From positions 310,001 to 374,000 of the forward strand of contig JACKNN010000004.1 of NCBI GenBank assembly GCA_024234855.1: 64,000 bases of DNA. The letters are read 5' to 3'. This DNA is from Pseudomonadales bacterium (GTDB lineage: Bacteria > Pseudomonadota > Gammaproteobacteria > Pseudomonadales > Halieaceae). This document shows, piece after piece, positions 9,677 to 21,074 of the stretch (positions within the stretch are counted from its first letter, which is position 1; every line of letters starts with the position of its first letter). The notes beneath the pieces were generated by a model. The model did no database searches and was not told the DNA's origin. It saw only the letters and a program-made list of their open reading frames with translations. The position numbers were made by a program, and so were the translations under genes.

Positions 9677-10075
9677 ATGCTGCAGTCCGTCAACCTCCGG
9701 GACTATATGTTGCCCAATCCGGTCAAAGTAAAACCCGACGACAGCGTCCTGGACGCCATGCGGGTCATCATCGACAACAAGATATCCGGTGTCTGTGTAG
9801 TCGATGCCGATGGCAATCTTGTGGGCATACTCTCGGAGCTCGACTGCCTGCGGGCGGCGCTGGGGGCTACCTACAACAATACCGGGGTCGGCCTGGTGCG
9901 CGACAACATGACGGGCGATAACCTGCTGGTGGCCCATCCCGATGAAAATATCCTGGATGTGGCCCAGGACATGTTGCTGAAAAAGCACCGGCGCCGACCG
10001 GTAGTGGAAAATGGCCGACTGATCGGCCAGATCACCTGTCGCCAGTTGCTGTCAGCGGTGAAAAAGTTCAGCTGA
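9677..10075 (+). CDS. Tandem CBS-domain protein
   Basis: A 132-residue protein made almost entirely of two CBS motifs, which usually form a Bateman module binding adenosine nucleotides and acting as an energy sensor. The first repeat covers residues 8-60 (LPNPVKVKPDDSVLDAMRVI, then SGVCVVDADGNLVGILSELD); the second covers residues 75-128 (NLLVAHPDENILDVAQDML, then RRPVVENGRLIGQITCRQLL). There is no partner enzymatic domain. A strong ribosome site (GGGTAGGAG) precedes the ATG. Its position 32 bases after nuoN suggests co-transcription with complex I, but a regulatory link is only inference. Confidence 0.88.
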   Translation: MLQSVNLRDYMLPNPVKVKPDDSVLDAMRVIIDNKISGVCVVDADGNLVGILSELDCLRAALGATYNNTGVGLVRDNMTGDNLLVAHPDENILDVAQDMLLKKHRRRPVVENGRLIGQITCRQLLSAVKKFS

Positions 10076-10098
10076 GCGCTACGCGCCGTATGCAGTGA

Positions 10099-10166
10099 CC
10101 TGCCGCACCGGTTGACATCCGGTCCGGCGGGCCCCGAGGCGCGTCGCGGGGCCGGTCCACGGCAGG
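10099..10166. other. GC-rich branched inverted-repeat region between CBS gene and tex
   Basis: The intergenic segment contains nested inverted repeats. An outer 7-bp arm CCTGCCG (10099-10105) pairs with CGGCAGG (10160-10166). Inside are an ACCGG/CCGGT hairpin around 10107-10123 and a GGCCCC/GGGGCC hairpin around 10129-10153. Together they could form a three-way junction RNA or cruciform. No run of T follows, so it is not a classical intrinsic terminator. Function unknown. Confidence 0.4.
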
Positions 10167-10274
10167 CACAAAATCCAGGAAATATCCAGATCGTAATGTC
10201 CTCCCGGCTGACGCATAATGCCGCCTCCACGCGGTATTGCACTGTAATCACCCGGCCCTAAGAACCTTCAGACC

Positions 10275-12593
10275 ATGACCAAGACCATTTCCCAGCGCAT
10301 CGCGGATGAGCTCTCCGTACACGCCAGCCAGGTAGACGCAGCCATCAAACTCCTGGACGAGGGCGCCACCGTGCCCTTCATCGCCCGCTATCGCAAGGAA
10401 GTTACCGGCGCCCTGGATGATACCCAGATGCGCACGCTGGACGAGCGCCTGCGTTACCTGCGGGAGATGGAGGACAGGCGGCAGACCATCCTGGCCAGTA
10501 TCTCCGAGCAGGACAAGCTGAGCCCTGAGCTGGAGCAGGCAATACTCAGTGCCGATACCAAGAACCGACTTGAAGACCTCTACCTGCCCTACAAACCCAA
10601 ACGGCGGAGCAAGGCTATGATCGCCAGGGAGGCAGGGCTGGAGCCCCTGGCCGATACCCTGCTGGCGGACCCCACGCAAAACCCGGAAACTGTCGCGGCG
10701 GGGTATCTCAATGCCGACGCCGGAATCCTCGACCACAAGGCGGCGCTGGAAGGTGCTCGCCAGATCCTGATGGAGCGCTTTGCGGAGAACGCCGACCTGC
10801 TGGCCAGCTTGCGGCAGTTCCTCCATGACAACGCCCTGCTGGCCAGCCGCATGATGGATGGCAAGGAACAGGACGGCGCCAAATTTCGTGACTACTTCGA
10901 GCATACCGAGGCACTGGCGGGTGTGCCCTCGCATCGGGCGCTGGCAATGTTCCGCGGCCGCAATGAGGGAGTGCTGGCCCTCAGCCTGGTGCTGGACCCC
11001 GAGGAAAAACCCACCGATGCACATCCCTGCGAAGCGATGGTCGCTCAGCATTGGCATATCGAAAACCGGCAACGGCCAGCCGACCAGTGGCTGCGGGAGA
11101 CGGTGCGCTGGACCTGGCGCGTCAAGCTGCTCACCCACCTGCAGACTGACCTGCTGGGGCAGCTCAGAGAACGGGCGGAGCAGGAAGCTATTGAGGTATT
11201 CGCCCACAACCTGAAAGACCTGCTGCTGGCGGCGCCCGCCGGCCCCAGGGCAACCATAGGCCTGGACCCGGGCTTGCGTACCGGGGTCAAGGTGGCTGTG
11301 GTCGACGCCAATGGCAAGGTCCTGGACCACGGGGCGATCTACCCCCACGAGCCACGCAGGCGTCTGCAGGAAGCCGAGGCAACCCTGCTGCACATGATCC
11401 GCACCCACAACGTGGAGTTGATCGCAATCGGCAATGGTACCGCCGGTCGGGAGACCGACAAATTTGTAGGCGATGTGTTGCGCGCCCATCCGGAGCTGGC
11501 GGTACGCAAGGCCATGGTGAATGAGTCCGGCGCTTCCATTTATTCGGCCTCGGAATTTGCGGCCAGGGAATTCCCCGATCTGGACGTGACCATCCGCGGC
11601 GCGGTCTCCATCGCCAGGCGCCTGCAGGACCCGCTGGCGGAACTGGTAAAGATAGAGCCCAAATCAATAGGCGTGGGACAATACCAACACGATGTCAGCC
11701 AGACACAATTGGCCCGGCAGCTTGACAGTGTGGTCGAAGACTGCGTAAACGCGGTGGGCGTAGACGTCAATACAGCGTCGGTGCCGCTGCTGGCCAGGGT
11801 GTCCGGCCTGAGCCAGACTATCGCCGGCAATATCGTCGCCTTGCGCGATGAACGCGGCAGTTTTACCAGCCGCAGCGATTTGCTCAAGGTCTCCCGTTTC
11901 GGCGAAAAAACGTTTGAACAGGCCGCGGGCTTCCTGCGGATAATGGACGGGGCCAACCCCCTGGATGCCTCGGCGGTCCACCCTGAATCCTACCCGGTGG
12001 TTGCCGCAATCGCGGAACGCCAGCGGCGTGAGGTCGGCAGCATGATCGGTGACACTTCCTTCCTGCGCGCACTGGATCCGGCGGCTTACACCAATGAAAA
12101 GGTGGGCCTGCCGACAGTGAAAGATATCATCGCGGAGCTCGCCAAGCCGGGACGTGACCCCAGGCCGGAATTCAAAATGGCCACCTTCCAGGAAGGCGTG
12201 GAAAAAATTTCCGATCTGGCACCGGACATGATCCTTGAAGGTACCGTTACCAACGTGACGGCCTTCGGTGCCTTCGTCGATATCGGCGTGCACCAGGACG
12301 GCCTGGTCCATATCTCAGCCCTGGCGGAGCGCTTTGTTAAAGACCCCCGTGATGTGGTCAAGGCCGGTGACATTGTGCGGGTGAAGGTGATGGAAATCGA
12401 CCAGCTGCGCAAACGTATCGGGCTGAGCATGCGCCTGACGGATAAGGCGGGGGAACAGGCCACCCAGCGAAGCCAGGCTCCGCGGCGACAGCAGACCAGC
12501 GCCAGGCCGCAACGCGAAAGCAGCAAAGCGGACAGGCCGGCAGCTGGAGGCGCCTTTGCCGCGGCCTTCGCCGAAGCACGTAAAAAGCGTTAG
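10275..12593 (+). CDS. tex: Tex, RNA-binding transcription accessory protein
   Basis: Homologue of Tex, the bacterial relative of eukaryotic Spt6: a cytoplasmic nucleic-acid-binding protein that influences transcription elongation. The 772 residues show the family order: an N-terminal helical region starting QRIADELSVHASQVDAAIKL with GATVPFIARYRKE; a YqgF/RNase H-like fold around residues 325-450 (TIGLDPGLRTGVKVAVVD, IGNGTAGRETDKFV); a helix-hairpin-helix region (residues ~490-560, containing VGVDVNTAS); and a C-terminal S1 RNA-binding domain at residues ~650-720 (LEGTVTNVTAFGAFVDIGVH, GLVHIS). A basic, Gln-rich tail follows. It is convergent with the EAL gene at 12687. Confidence 0.96.
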   Translation: MTKTISQRIADELSVHASQVDAAIKLLDEGATVPFIARYRKEVTGALDDTQMRTLDERLRYLREMEDRRQTILASISEQDKLSPELEQAILSADTKNRLEDLYLPYKPKRRSKAMIAREAGLEPLADTLLADPTQNPETVAAGYLNADAGILDHKAALEGARQILMERFAENADLLASLRQFLHDNALLASRMMDGKEQDGAKFRDYFEHTEALAGVPSHRALAMFRGRNEGVLALSLVLDPEEKPTDAHPCEAMVAQHWHIENRQRPADQWLRETVRWTWRVKLLTHLQTDLLGQLRERAEQEAIEVFAHNLKDLLLAAPAGPRATIGLDPGLRTGVKVAVVDANGKVLDHGAIYPHEPRRRLQEAEATLLHMIRTHNVELIAIGNGTAGRETDKFVGDVLRAHPELAVRKAMVNESGASIYSASEFAAREFPDLDVTIRGAVSIARRLQDPLAELVKIEPKSIGVGQYQHDVSQTQLARQLDSVVEDCVNAVGVDVNTASVPLLARVSGLSQTIAGNIVALRDERGSFTSRSDLLKVSRFGEKTFEQAAGFLRIMDGANPLDASAVHPESYPVVAAIAERQRREVGSMIGDTSFLRALDPAAYTNEKVGLPTVKDIIAELAKPGRDPRPEFKMATFQEGVEKISDLAPDMILEGTVTNVTAFGAFVDIGVHQDGLVHISALAERFVKDPRDVVKAGDIVRVKVMEIDQLRKRIGLSMRLTDKAGEQATQRSQAPRRQQTSARPQRESSKADRPAAGGAFAAAFAEARKKR

Positions 12594-12686
12594 CACTCGG
12601 CCGGCTATCCGGCCAATACGACCGCGGGGTGCCCGGCGGCTCCCGGCCCATCCGCCGTCGGATAAGAAGCTGCGCAGAAATACAGG

Positions 12687-13964
12687 CTAGCTCTCCAGCC
12701 CGCCCCAGTTCCTCACCCAGGCTTCAAACTGGTCCGCGGACTGCGGCCTGCCCAGGTGGTAGCCCTGGGCATAATCGCAGCCCAGTTCCCGCAGCATCAC
12801 CAGGCTCTCCTGGTCCTCAACGCCCTCCGCCACCACTGTCAGGTCGAACTGGTGGGCGATGTGGATAATGATTTTGACCAGTTCCATATCCTGCGAATCC
12901 ACCAGCATGGAGTCGACGAAGGATTTGTCGATTTTCAGCTCCGCTGCGGGAATGTGCTTGAAGTAGGACAGTGAGGAGTAGCCCGTCCCGAAGTCATCGA
13001 TGGAGATCCTGACCCCCATCTCCTTGAGCTTCAGCAGGTTGTCAAAACCTGATTGCTTGTCCTCGATGATGGCGCGCTCGGTGAGTTCCACTGTGACCTT
13101 CGCCGGATCAACGCCCCATATGGCGATGGCATCGTGCAGCAGGGCGGGAAGGTCCGGGTCACCTGCCAGGTTGGCCGGAACGTTCACAGCCAGGCCGACA
13201 TCCAGATTGCCCTGCCACTCCCTCATCTGGCGCAACGCCCGATGCACCACCCACTTGGTCAGATCGTATGAGCGGCCGGTGGATTCGGCCCACTCGACGA
13301 TAAATTCCGGCGAGATGTCCTCCCCGTCCGGCGAGCGCCAGCGCAGCAGCGCTTCCGCACTGCGCAATCTCCCAGTGGTGAGTTCGACCTTTGGCTGAAA
13401 GTACAATTCAAAGGCATTGTCCTGCAGCGCCTCCGCGAGGCTCTGCTCCAGCCTCATCTGCACCGGCTCGCCGGCATCTTCCGCCAGGACATCCTCGATT
13501 CGTTGTACACCGCCCATTTTAACGTGGGAGAGGGATGCTTCCGCCTGGGCCAGTACAGCCATGGATTCGCGGCTACCGCGGCGGTTGATAGCAATTCCGA
13601 TCTTGACATCAACGCCGAGCCGATCTGAATCGCCCTGCAATTCGACATCGAGTGAGCGGTGAACGCGATTCATGGCCAGGGCTATAAACCCGGGATTACC
13701 CAGGTCTGACAGGATAAATGAAAAGCGGTGGCTGCCCACGCGGAACACTGAATCGGGCAATTTGCTGAGCTGCTGCAACTGGTTGTAGGCCCCTTGCAAC
13801 AGCCGGTCCCCGGCCTCGTAGCCGTGGTAATGATTGATCCTGGCCAGGTTGGTCAGGTCTATCAACATCAATCCCAGATGAGACTGATCGGCCCGGGCAT
13901 CATCGACGGCTTTACCCAATTGCCGGATAAACTGCTCGCGCTCTATCCCGGGCAACGTATTCAA
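12687..13964 (-). CDS. EAL-domain protein with degenerate GGDEF domain
   Basis: Predicted cyclic-di-GMP phosphodiesterase of 425 residues with no membrane segments. Residues 1-165 are a GGDEF-like fold (LGLMLIDLTNLARINHYHGYEAGD), but the GG(D/E)EF active-site loop is replaced by VGSHRFSF, so cyclase activity is not expected. Residues ~180-425 are an EAL domain with the catalytic features intact: AEALLRW, then NVPANL, VELTERAI, DDFGTGYSSLSYF, KIDKSFV and AEGVED, ending with YAQGYHLGRP. The gene begins 13 bases after the stop of the HD-GYP gene and is surely co-transcribed with it. The degenerate GGDEF may act as a GTP- or partner-binding regulatory domain (inference). Confidence 0.92.
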   Translation of the reverse strand: MNTLPGIEREQFIRQLGKAVDDARADQSHLGLMLIDLTNLARINHYHGYEAGDRLLQGAYNQLQQLSKLPDSVFRVGSHRFSFILSDLGNPGFIALAMNRVHRSLDVELQGDSDRLGVDVKIGIAINRRGSRESMAVLAQAEASLSHVKMGGVQRIEDVLAEDAGEPVQMRLEQSLAEALQDNAFELYFQPKVELTTGRLRSAEALLRWRSPDGEDISPEFIVEWAESTGRSYDLTKWVVHRALRQMREWQGNLDVGLAVNVPANLAGDPDLPALLHDAIAIWGVDPAKVTVELTERAIIEDKQSGFDNLLKLKEMGVRISIDDFGTGYSSLSYFKHIPAAELKIDKSFVDSMLVDSQDMELVKIIIHIAHQFDLTVVAEGVEDQESLVMLRELGCDYAQGYHLGRPQSADQFEAWVRNWGGLES

Positions 13965-13977
13965 GTACGCAGCGCTC

Positions 13978-15207
13978 TCAAAGCTTGATGGCGGTCATGT
14001 CAATACCGTAGGCTTCGGGCTCGAGACTGCTGGTAATTTCCAGCGCCTTGCCGTCAGCGGTCGATTGCTGATTCAGCAGGTCGACGATCTTTACTTCCGT
14101 AACAGGCAGCTTGTTCGCGTCCAGCAACACCATGACTTTCGGCCGCAACCGACGGGTGCGATATTCTGCGACCACTACCGCCACTTCACCTGAGGATAAT
14201 TCAACCAGGGTGCCCGCGGGGTATATGCCGACGGCCTGGATAAACTCTTCAACGAGCTCCGCCTGGAAATCGACGTCTCGCCACTCATAGAGTTTCTTGA
14301 TGGCGGCAGATGGCGGGATTGCACGGGCATAGCTGCGATGGCTGGTGATGGCGTCGTAACAGTCGACGATCGCCGCAATGCGGGCATAGACCGGGATGCG
14401 ATCGCCGCTCAGGCCGTTGGGGTAGCCCGAGCCATCATGGCGCTCGTGGTGGTGTGCCACCATGTCCAGTACGTCCTTGTTCATCAAGCCACTGTTCCTG
14501 ATCATCTCGACCCCGAAACCTACATGGCTTCGCAGTTCAGCGAACTCCTCGTCGCTCAGCGACCGGGTGGCCTGCAGCAATTCCGGGTTGACCCGCAGCT
14601 TGCCAATATCAAACAGCAGACCGCCTATCGCCAATGAGCGCAGGTCTGATTTGGGCAGCCCAATCTGCCGCCCCAGGGCCACGGCCCAGATAGAGGCTCC
14701 CACCGAGTGCTGGTAAGTATAGGTATCCTGCTGCTTCATCCGCGCCAGCCAGATGCAGGCATCGGGGTTGCGCGAAATACTCTCGATCATCGGGTCGACG
14801 GCCTGCTTGACCTTGACCACATCCACCGCGCCGCCCTGGGAGACCTGTACAAAGATTGAATCCACCGTGCCCAGCAGGGATTCGACAGCAGCCTTGGCCC
14901 TGGGAAACTCCTCACTCCAACTGGCGCTGTCAGCATAGGTCTTGAGCTTGTGCCCAGGAAATATCTGCTGCCTGGTCTTGCGCGGTCGACTGGGTGACTT
15001 GCGCTTGATTTTACCGCCCTCGACCATACTCTTGGTGCTGTCAACGAATACGTACTGGCAGTACTTCTGGACGCGGGCGATATCCTCCGCCGAATCGATG
15101 CGAAAGCCCTGCATCGGAAACGGCACCTCCAGCCACGGGCGATCCAGGCCGGACACATACATACCCAGTTGCAGTTCGGAACTATTGATTTGTATTACTT
15201 CCAGCAT
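13978..15207 (-). CDS. HD-GYP domain protein with N-terminal DUF3391 domain; HD dyad histidine replaced
   Basis: A 409-residue protein with an N-terminal DUF3391-like region (residues 1-130, beginning IQINSSELQLGMYVSGLDRPW) and an HD-GYP domain (residues ~150-320). The GYP signature is complete (HHERHDGSGYP) and other family marks are present (HSVGASIW, DCYDAITSHRSY). The HD pair itself reads GGLLFDIGK instead of the usual LLHDIGK, with the Phe codon at 14611-14613, so one metal ligand is missing. The family hydrolyses cyclic-di-GMP to GMP/pGpG; whether this member is active is uncertain. First gene of a two-gene unit with the EAL gene. Confidence 0.9.
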   Translation of the reverse strand: MLEVIQINSSELQLGMYVSGLDRPWLEVPFPMQGFRIDSAEDIARVQKYCQYVFVDSTKSMVEGGKIKRKSPSRPRKTRQQIFPGHKLKTYADSASWSEEFPRAKAAVESLLGTVDSIFVQVSQGGAVDVVKVKQAVDPMIESISRNPDACIWLARMKQQDTYTYQHSVGASIWAVALGRQIGLPKSDLRSLAIGGLLFDIGKLRVNPELLQATRSLSDEEFAELRSHVGFGVEMIRNSGLMNKDVLDMVAHHHERHDGSGYPNGLSGDRIPVYARIAAIVDCYDAITSHRSYARAIPPSAAIKKLYEWRDVDFQAELVEEFIQAVGIYPAGTLVELSSGEVAVVVAEYRTRRLRPKVMVLLDANKLPVTEVKIVDLLNQQSTADGKALEITSSLEPEAYGIDMTAIKL

Positions 15208-15328
15208 CCTGCGGCACGAGGTCTCGGCGAGGGGAAATTGGTCCTAGGATAGCGCCTATCCATTGCCTGTTTCCACTGCTTACGACTCAATCACCCACAC
15301 TGGAGCGGTACAACGGGTACTTCTGCTG

Positions 15329-16318
15329 TTATTGGCTCCCCGCTGTCCAGCCATACAAGGAGGCGTCAAGCCTGGTCACCGCGGCCTCCCCGCCAATTGC
15401 CCGGCCGTGAAGCCAGGGCGTGATATCCGCCAGCAGGTCCGGGCTGCTATGCAGCAGAGGCAGGGTGAGCACAATCGAATCGCCAGCGGTATTCAGCCGG
15501 ACCAGGTGTTCCGGCCGCTCCGGTGTCGGTGTTATCTCAAGGTCGTCCCAATCGATATCTACCCCGTACCGGATCTGCCACACTATGGCGGTGGCCAGCG
15601 CCACCGTTTCCTGCGCCAGTTCATCACAGAGACCACGCCAGGTGGCAATCTTTCCAGCGCTGGGAAAATACACTTCAAGCCCTTCGTTTGCACAGACCGA
15701 ACCGCCCTCAGCGAATGTCCAGCGTGGGTTTACCCGTGAGGCGGTCATCGGTATGTGCTCTTTTCCCGTCGGGCTCGTCGCGATCTGCTCGCAATTGTGC
15801 AGGCTGCAGAAATCCTGCAGGACACGCTGCTCGAAAGCACTCTGCTGGTCGGCCCGGGGATGCCCCAGAATCACCAGCTTGCCCGCTACAGTTACGGCTG
15901 CCGGACCCTGCTGGTCGGTACGCACCGAGACGGGCAGACCCAGTTCCAGATCGTCGAGTGCCAGCATCAGGTCATTGGCATACTGATCGACGGCGACTGA
16001 CCAACCGAGTAGCCTGGCTCGCCCATTACCCGTCAACGTCGCGGCCTGGGCCCGGGCCAGGTCCGCCTCGGCCATGTACACGGCTGCGAGTTCGGTCAGC
16101 GCCGCGCTGGCAAAGTCTGTCTGCTCAGGTGCGGGCGCGCCCTGCAGGTAGGCAGCGGTGCGCTGGAAGCGCGACAGCGGCGCCTGGGCGGCGTCCTGCG
16201 ACAGTACCGAAGCGACTGGCGCAAGCAGGAGTACCAGACAACATATAACCGCGCACTGACTTTTCCCGAAGCGGCAGAGGCCAAGGTCAGCCGCCAGTTC
16301 TACGGCGGACCGTGACAT
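15329..16318 (-). CDS. Hypothetical exported protein, rimK-linked
   Basis: I do not recognise this 329-residue protein. A hydrophobic segment at residues 22-40 (CAVICCLVLLLAPVASVLS) follows a basic/neutral N-terminus and ends in ALSQD-like sequence, which looks like a signal peptide or anchor. The rest is soluble, with several cysteines (DFCSLHNCEQ, GGSVCANEG, WRGLCDE) that could form disulfides. The ATG at 16318 shares one base with the rimK stop (TGATG on the minus strand), so the two are translationally coupled and likely act together. A later start within the leader is possible. Confidence 0.6.
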   Translation of the reverse strand: MSRSAVELAADLGLCRFGKSQCAVICCLVLLLAPVASVLSQDAAQAPLSRFQRTAAYLQGAPAPEQTDFASAALTELAAVYMAEADLARAQAATLTGNGRARLLGWSVAVDQYANDLMLALDDLELGLPVSVRTDQQGPAAVTVAGKLVILGHPRADQQSAFEQRVLQDFCSLHNCEQIATSPTGKEHIPMTASRVNPRWTFAEGGSVCANEGLEVYFPSAGKIATWRGLCDELAQETVALATAIVWQIRYGVDIDWDDLEITPTPERPEHLVRLNTAGDSIVLTLPLLHSSPDLLADITPWLHGRAIGGEAAVTRLDASLYGWTAGSQ

Positions 16319-17505
16319 CAGCTCACTGCGTTACCCAGTTCCTGCACTGCAGGCCTCCTCCTGCGTCGCTCCTTACGGGGAATCAGGCCGCGCATGGACT
16401 CCATCTTGCCGAAACAAAGCAATTTGTCACCCGCTTCAAGCAGGCGATCGGCACGGGGGTTGGGGATGACTTTTGCACCCCGATACAGGGTGAGTACGTT
16501 GATGTCGCTCTCCCGCAACTGTGTCTGGGTAATTGTCTGGCCGACAAAATTCGAGCCGTCGGGGATGTATATTTCACTCACCCCGTAGCCCTTGCTGACG
16601 GTGAGTCGCTGCCTCACGTCTATTTCGGGAAAATCGACCTGGGCGGCAATGTAGTCGATCACCGCACCAGCAATATCGAGGCCGGTGCAGGTCTCAATGC
16701 CCTCAAGACCCGGAGAGGAATTAACCTCCATAATCTGCGGCCCATCAGCGCCCTCCAGCATATCCACACCGGCGACGCGCAGTCCCATGATCTGAGTGCA
16801 GCGCACGGCCGTCTCGCGAAACTCCTCGCTCAATTCCACCGGCTCGGCCACCCCACCGCGGTGTACATTGCTGCGAAACTCCTGCCCCTGTGCGACACGG
16901 CGCATGGCCGCCACCACCTGGTCGCCGACAACAAAAGCCCGGATGTCCCGCCCCTTGCTCTCGGCAACAAACTTCTGGATCAGGACGTTCTGCTTCTGGC
17001 TTTGCAGCAACTCGATAATGGATTCGGCCTGTTTGACTGATTCGGCCAGCAACACGCCTATACCCTGGGTACCCTCTATGAGTTTGATGATAACCGGAGC
17101 ACCACCCACCCTTTCGATCGCCGGCAGTACATCTTTTTTATCCCGCACGAACGTGGTGCGAGGCAGGCCCACGCCATGCCGACTAAGTATCTGCAGACTG
17201 CGCAGTTTGTCCCTGGAATTGCTTATACCGTGAGCGGTATTCGCACAAAACACATCCATCTCCTGAAACTGGCGCACCACGGCGGTACCGTAATAAGTGA
17301 TGGATGCGCCGATACGAGGAAGTACAGCGTCATAGTTATCGAGATGTTCCTGACGGTAATAGAGATCGGGGGATCCGCGATCCAGGTCAATGGCAAACTT
17401 AAGTGTATTAAGCACATCGGCGTCATGACCGCGCTGCAATGCCGCCTCCTTAAGCCGCCGCGTGCTGTAAGCCCTGGGCGCACAGGACAATATAGCCAGT
17501 TTCAT
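16318..17505 (-). CDS. rimK: RimK-type ATP-grasp ligase fused to a TrkA_C-like domain
   Basis: ATP-dependent carboxylate-amine ligase of the RimK group; the best-known member adds glutamate residues to the C-terminus of ribosomal protein S6. Residues 1-290 match the family: N-terminal LAILSCAPRAYSTRRLKEAA, then PRIGASITYYGTAVVRQF, the ATP-grasp segment PVIIKLIEGTQGIGVLLAES, VAESKGRDIRAFVVGD, and the metal-binding end QIMEVNSSPGLEGIE. Residues ~300-368 (16402-16608) are extra relative to the ~300-residue E. coli enzyme and look like a TrkA_C/RCK_C fold (SDINVLTLYRGAKVIPNPRA, GDKLLCFGK), a ligand-binding domain usually found in potassium transport regulators. A basic, arginine-rich tail ends the protein. 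Confidence 0.88.
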   Translation of the reverse strand: MKLAILSCAPRAYSTRRLKEAALQRGHDADVLNTLKFAIDLDRGSPDLYYRQEHLDNYDAVLPRIGASITYYGTAVVRQFQEMDVFCANTAHGISNSRDKLRSLQILSRHGVGLPRTTFVRDKKDVLPAIERVGGAPVIIKLIEGTQGIGVLLAESVKQAESIIELLQSQKQNVLIQKFVAESKGRDIRAFVVGDQVVAAMRRVAQGQEFRSNVHRGGVAEPVELSEEFRETAVRCTQIMGLRVAGVDMLEGADGPQIMEVNSSPGLEGIETCTGLDIAGAVIDYIAAQVDFPEIDVRQRLTVSKGYGVSEIYIPDGSNFVGQTITQTQLRESDINVLTLYRGAKVIPNPRADRLLEAGDKLLCFGKMESMRGLIPRKERRRRRPAVQELGNAVS

Positions 17506-17844
17506 GTGATTGACTCCCGAGTAAGTGAGGGTTAGAGGATGTAGTCCGGGGTGGTAATTGACACCCGAACCTGTATCGAGACAATCAGCCTAGCGGAAAT
17601 TCAAGGTCAACAAAAGGGGTTGCATTTTGCCTTTTCAGTTAGGCCGGCACTTCGATGACGCCGCATCAGTTAAAGGCTCAGTATTGATTTCCTATGGGTG
17701 GTACCGTTGACCTACAGTGGGTTGCAAGCGGTGCTTGCAATCGCTCTGCGACGCCTGCGGCGCCCAACCCTCGCACCTGCGGTGCACAGGGTGTCACACG
17801 GCGGCTGCGCCGCGTCAGGACGGCAAAATAAACATCACATTCCT
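17506..17844. repeat. Intergenic region with a run of small GC-rich hairpins
   Basis: No gene is seen between rimK and the rRNA terminator. From 17722 to 17812 there are four closely spaced short palindromes: TTGCAAGC-GGT-GCTTGCAA (17722-17740, perfect 8-bp stem), CGCC-TGC-GGCG (17752-17762), GCACC-TGC-GGTGC (17773-17785) and CGGCG-GCTG-CGCCG (17799-17812). Three share a TGC or GCTG loop. The stems differ, so this is not a CRISPR array. They lie just beyond the rRNA terminator and may be a degenerate repeat family or backup termination structures. Confidence 0.45.
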
Positions 17845-17880
17845 AAAAAACAAAACCCCTCCCGGTTCCCGGGAGGGGCT
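17845..17880 (-). terminator. Rho-independent terminator of the rRNA operon
   Basis: A perfect 10-bp stem CCCCTCCCGG / CCGGGAGGGG (17856-17865 and 17869-17878) with a three-base loop. On the minus strand it is followed by TTTTGTTTTTT (17845-17855). It lies about 15 bases beyond the 5S 3' end in the direction of rRNA transcription. Confidence 0.92.
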
Positions 17881-17893
17881 TTCTTTTTTAGAA

Positions 17894-18010
17894 GCCTGGC
17901 GATGACCTACTCTCACATGGGGAGACCCCACACTACCATCGGCGATGCATCGTTTCACTTCTGAGTTCGGGATGGGGTCAGGTGGTTCCAATGCTCTGTG
18001 ATCGCCAGGC
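17894..18010 (-). rRNA. rrf: 5S ribosomal RNA
   Basis: Last RNA of the operon. The minus strand begins with GCCTGGCGATCACAGAGCAT and ends with ATCGCCAGGC, so the first and last bases pair as the 5S terminal helix. The internal loop sequences (CCCGAACTCAGAAGTGAAAC) are those of bacterial 5S. Length is about 117 bases; ends are accurate to a few bases. Confidence 0.95.
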
Positions 18011-18171
18011 AAACTGGCTTGAGGGAGTTCGGTCTTACCCACGCGTACTGCAGCGCCGTCGTCCTCTCAAATAGGGCGGTAAATCAAGCCGATTGACAGT
18101 TCTTACAAGTGTACTTTCCTGTGACCGCACACAACATCCAACTCTCCGTCTTACAAATAACTTGGATTATA

Positions 18172-21074
<2,903 letters not shown>

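Noticed and set aside
12599..12614. GGCCGG-CTAT-CCGGCC hairpin after tex, considered as a terminator.
   Set aside because: The 6-bp stem has no T-run on either side; too weak to call alone.
17722..17812. CRISPR-like appearance of repeated short palindromes.
   Set aside because: Stems and spacing vary, there is no constant repeat of 25-40 bases and no cas gene nearby.
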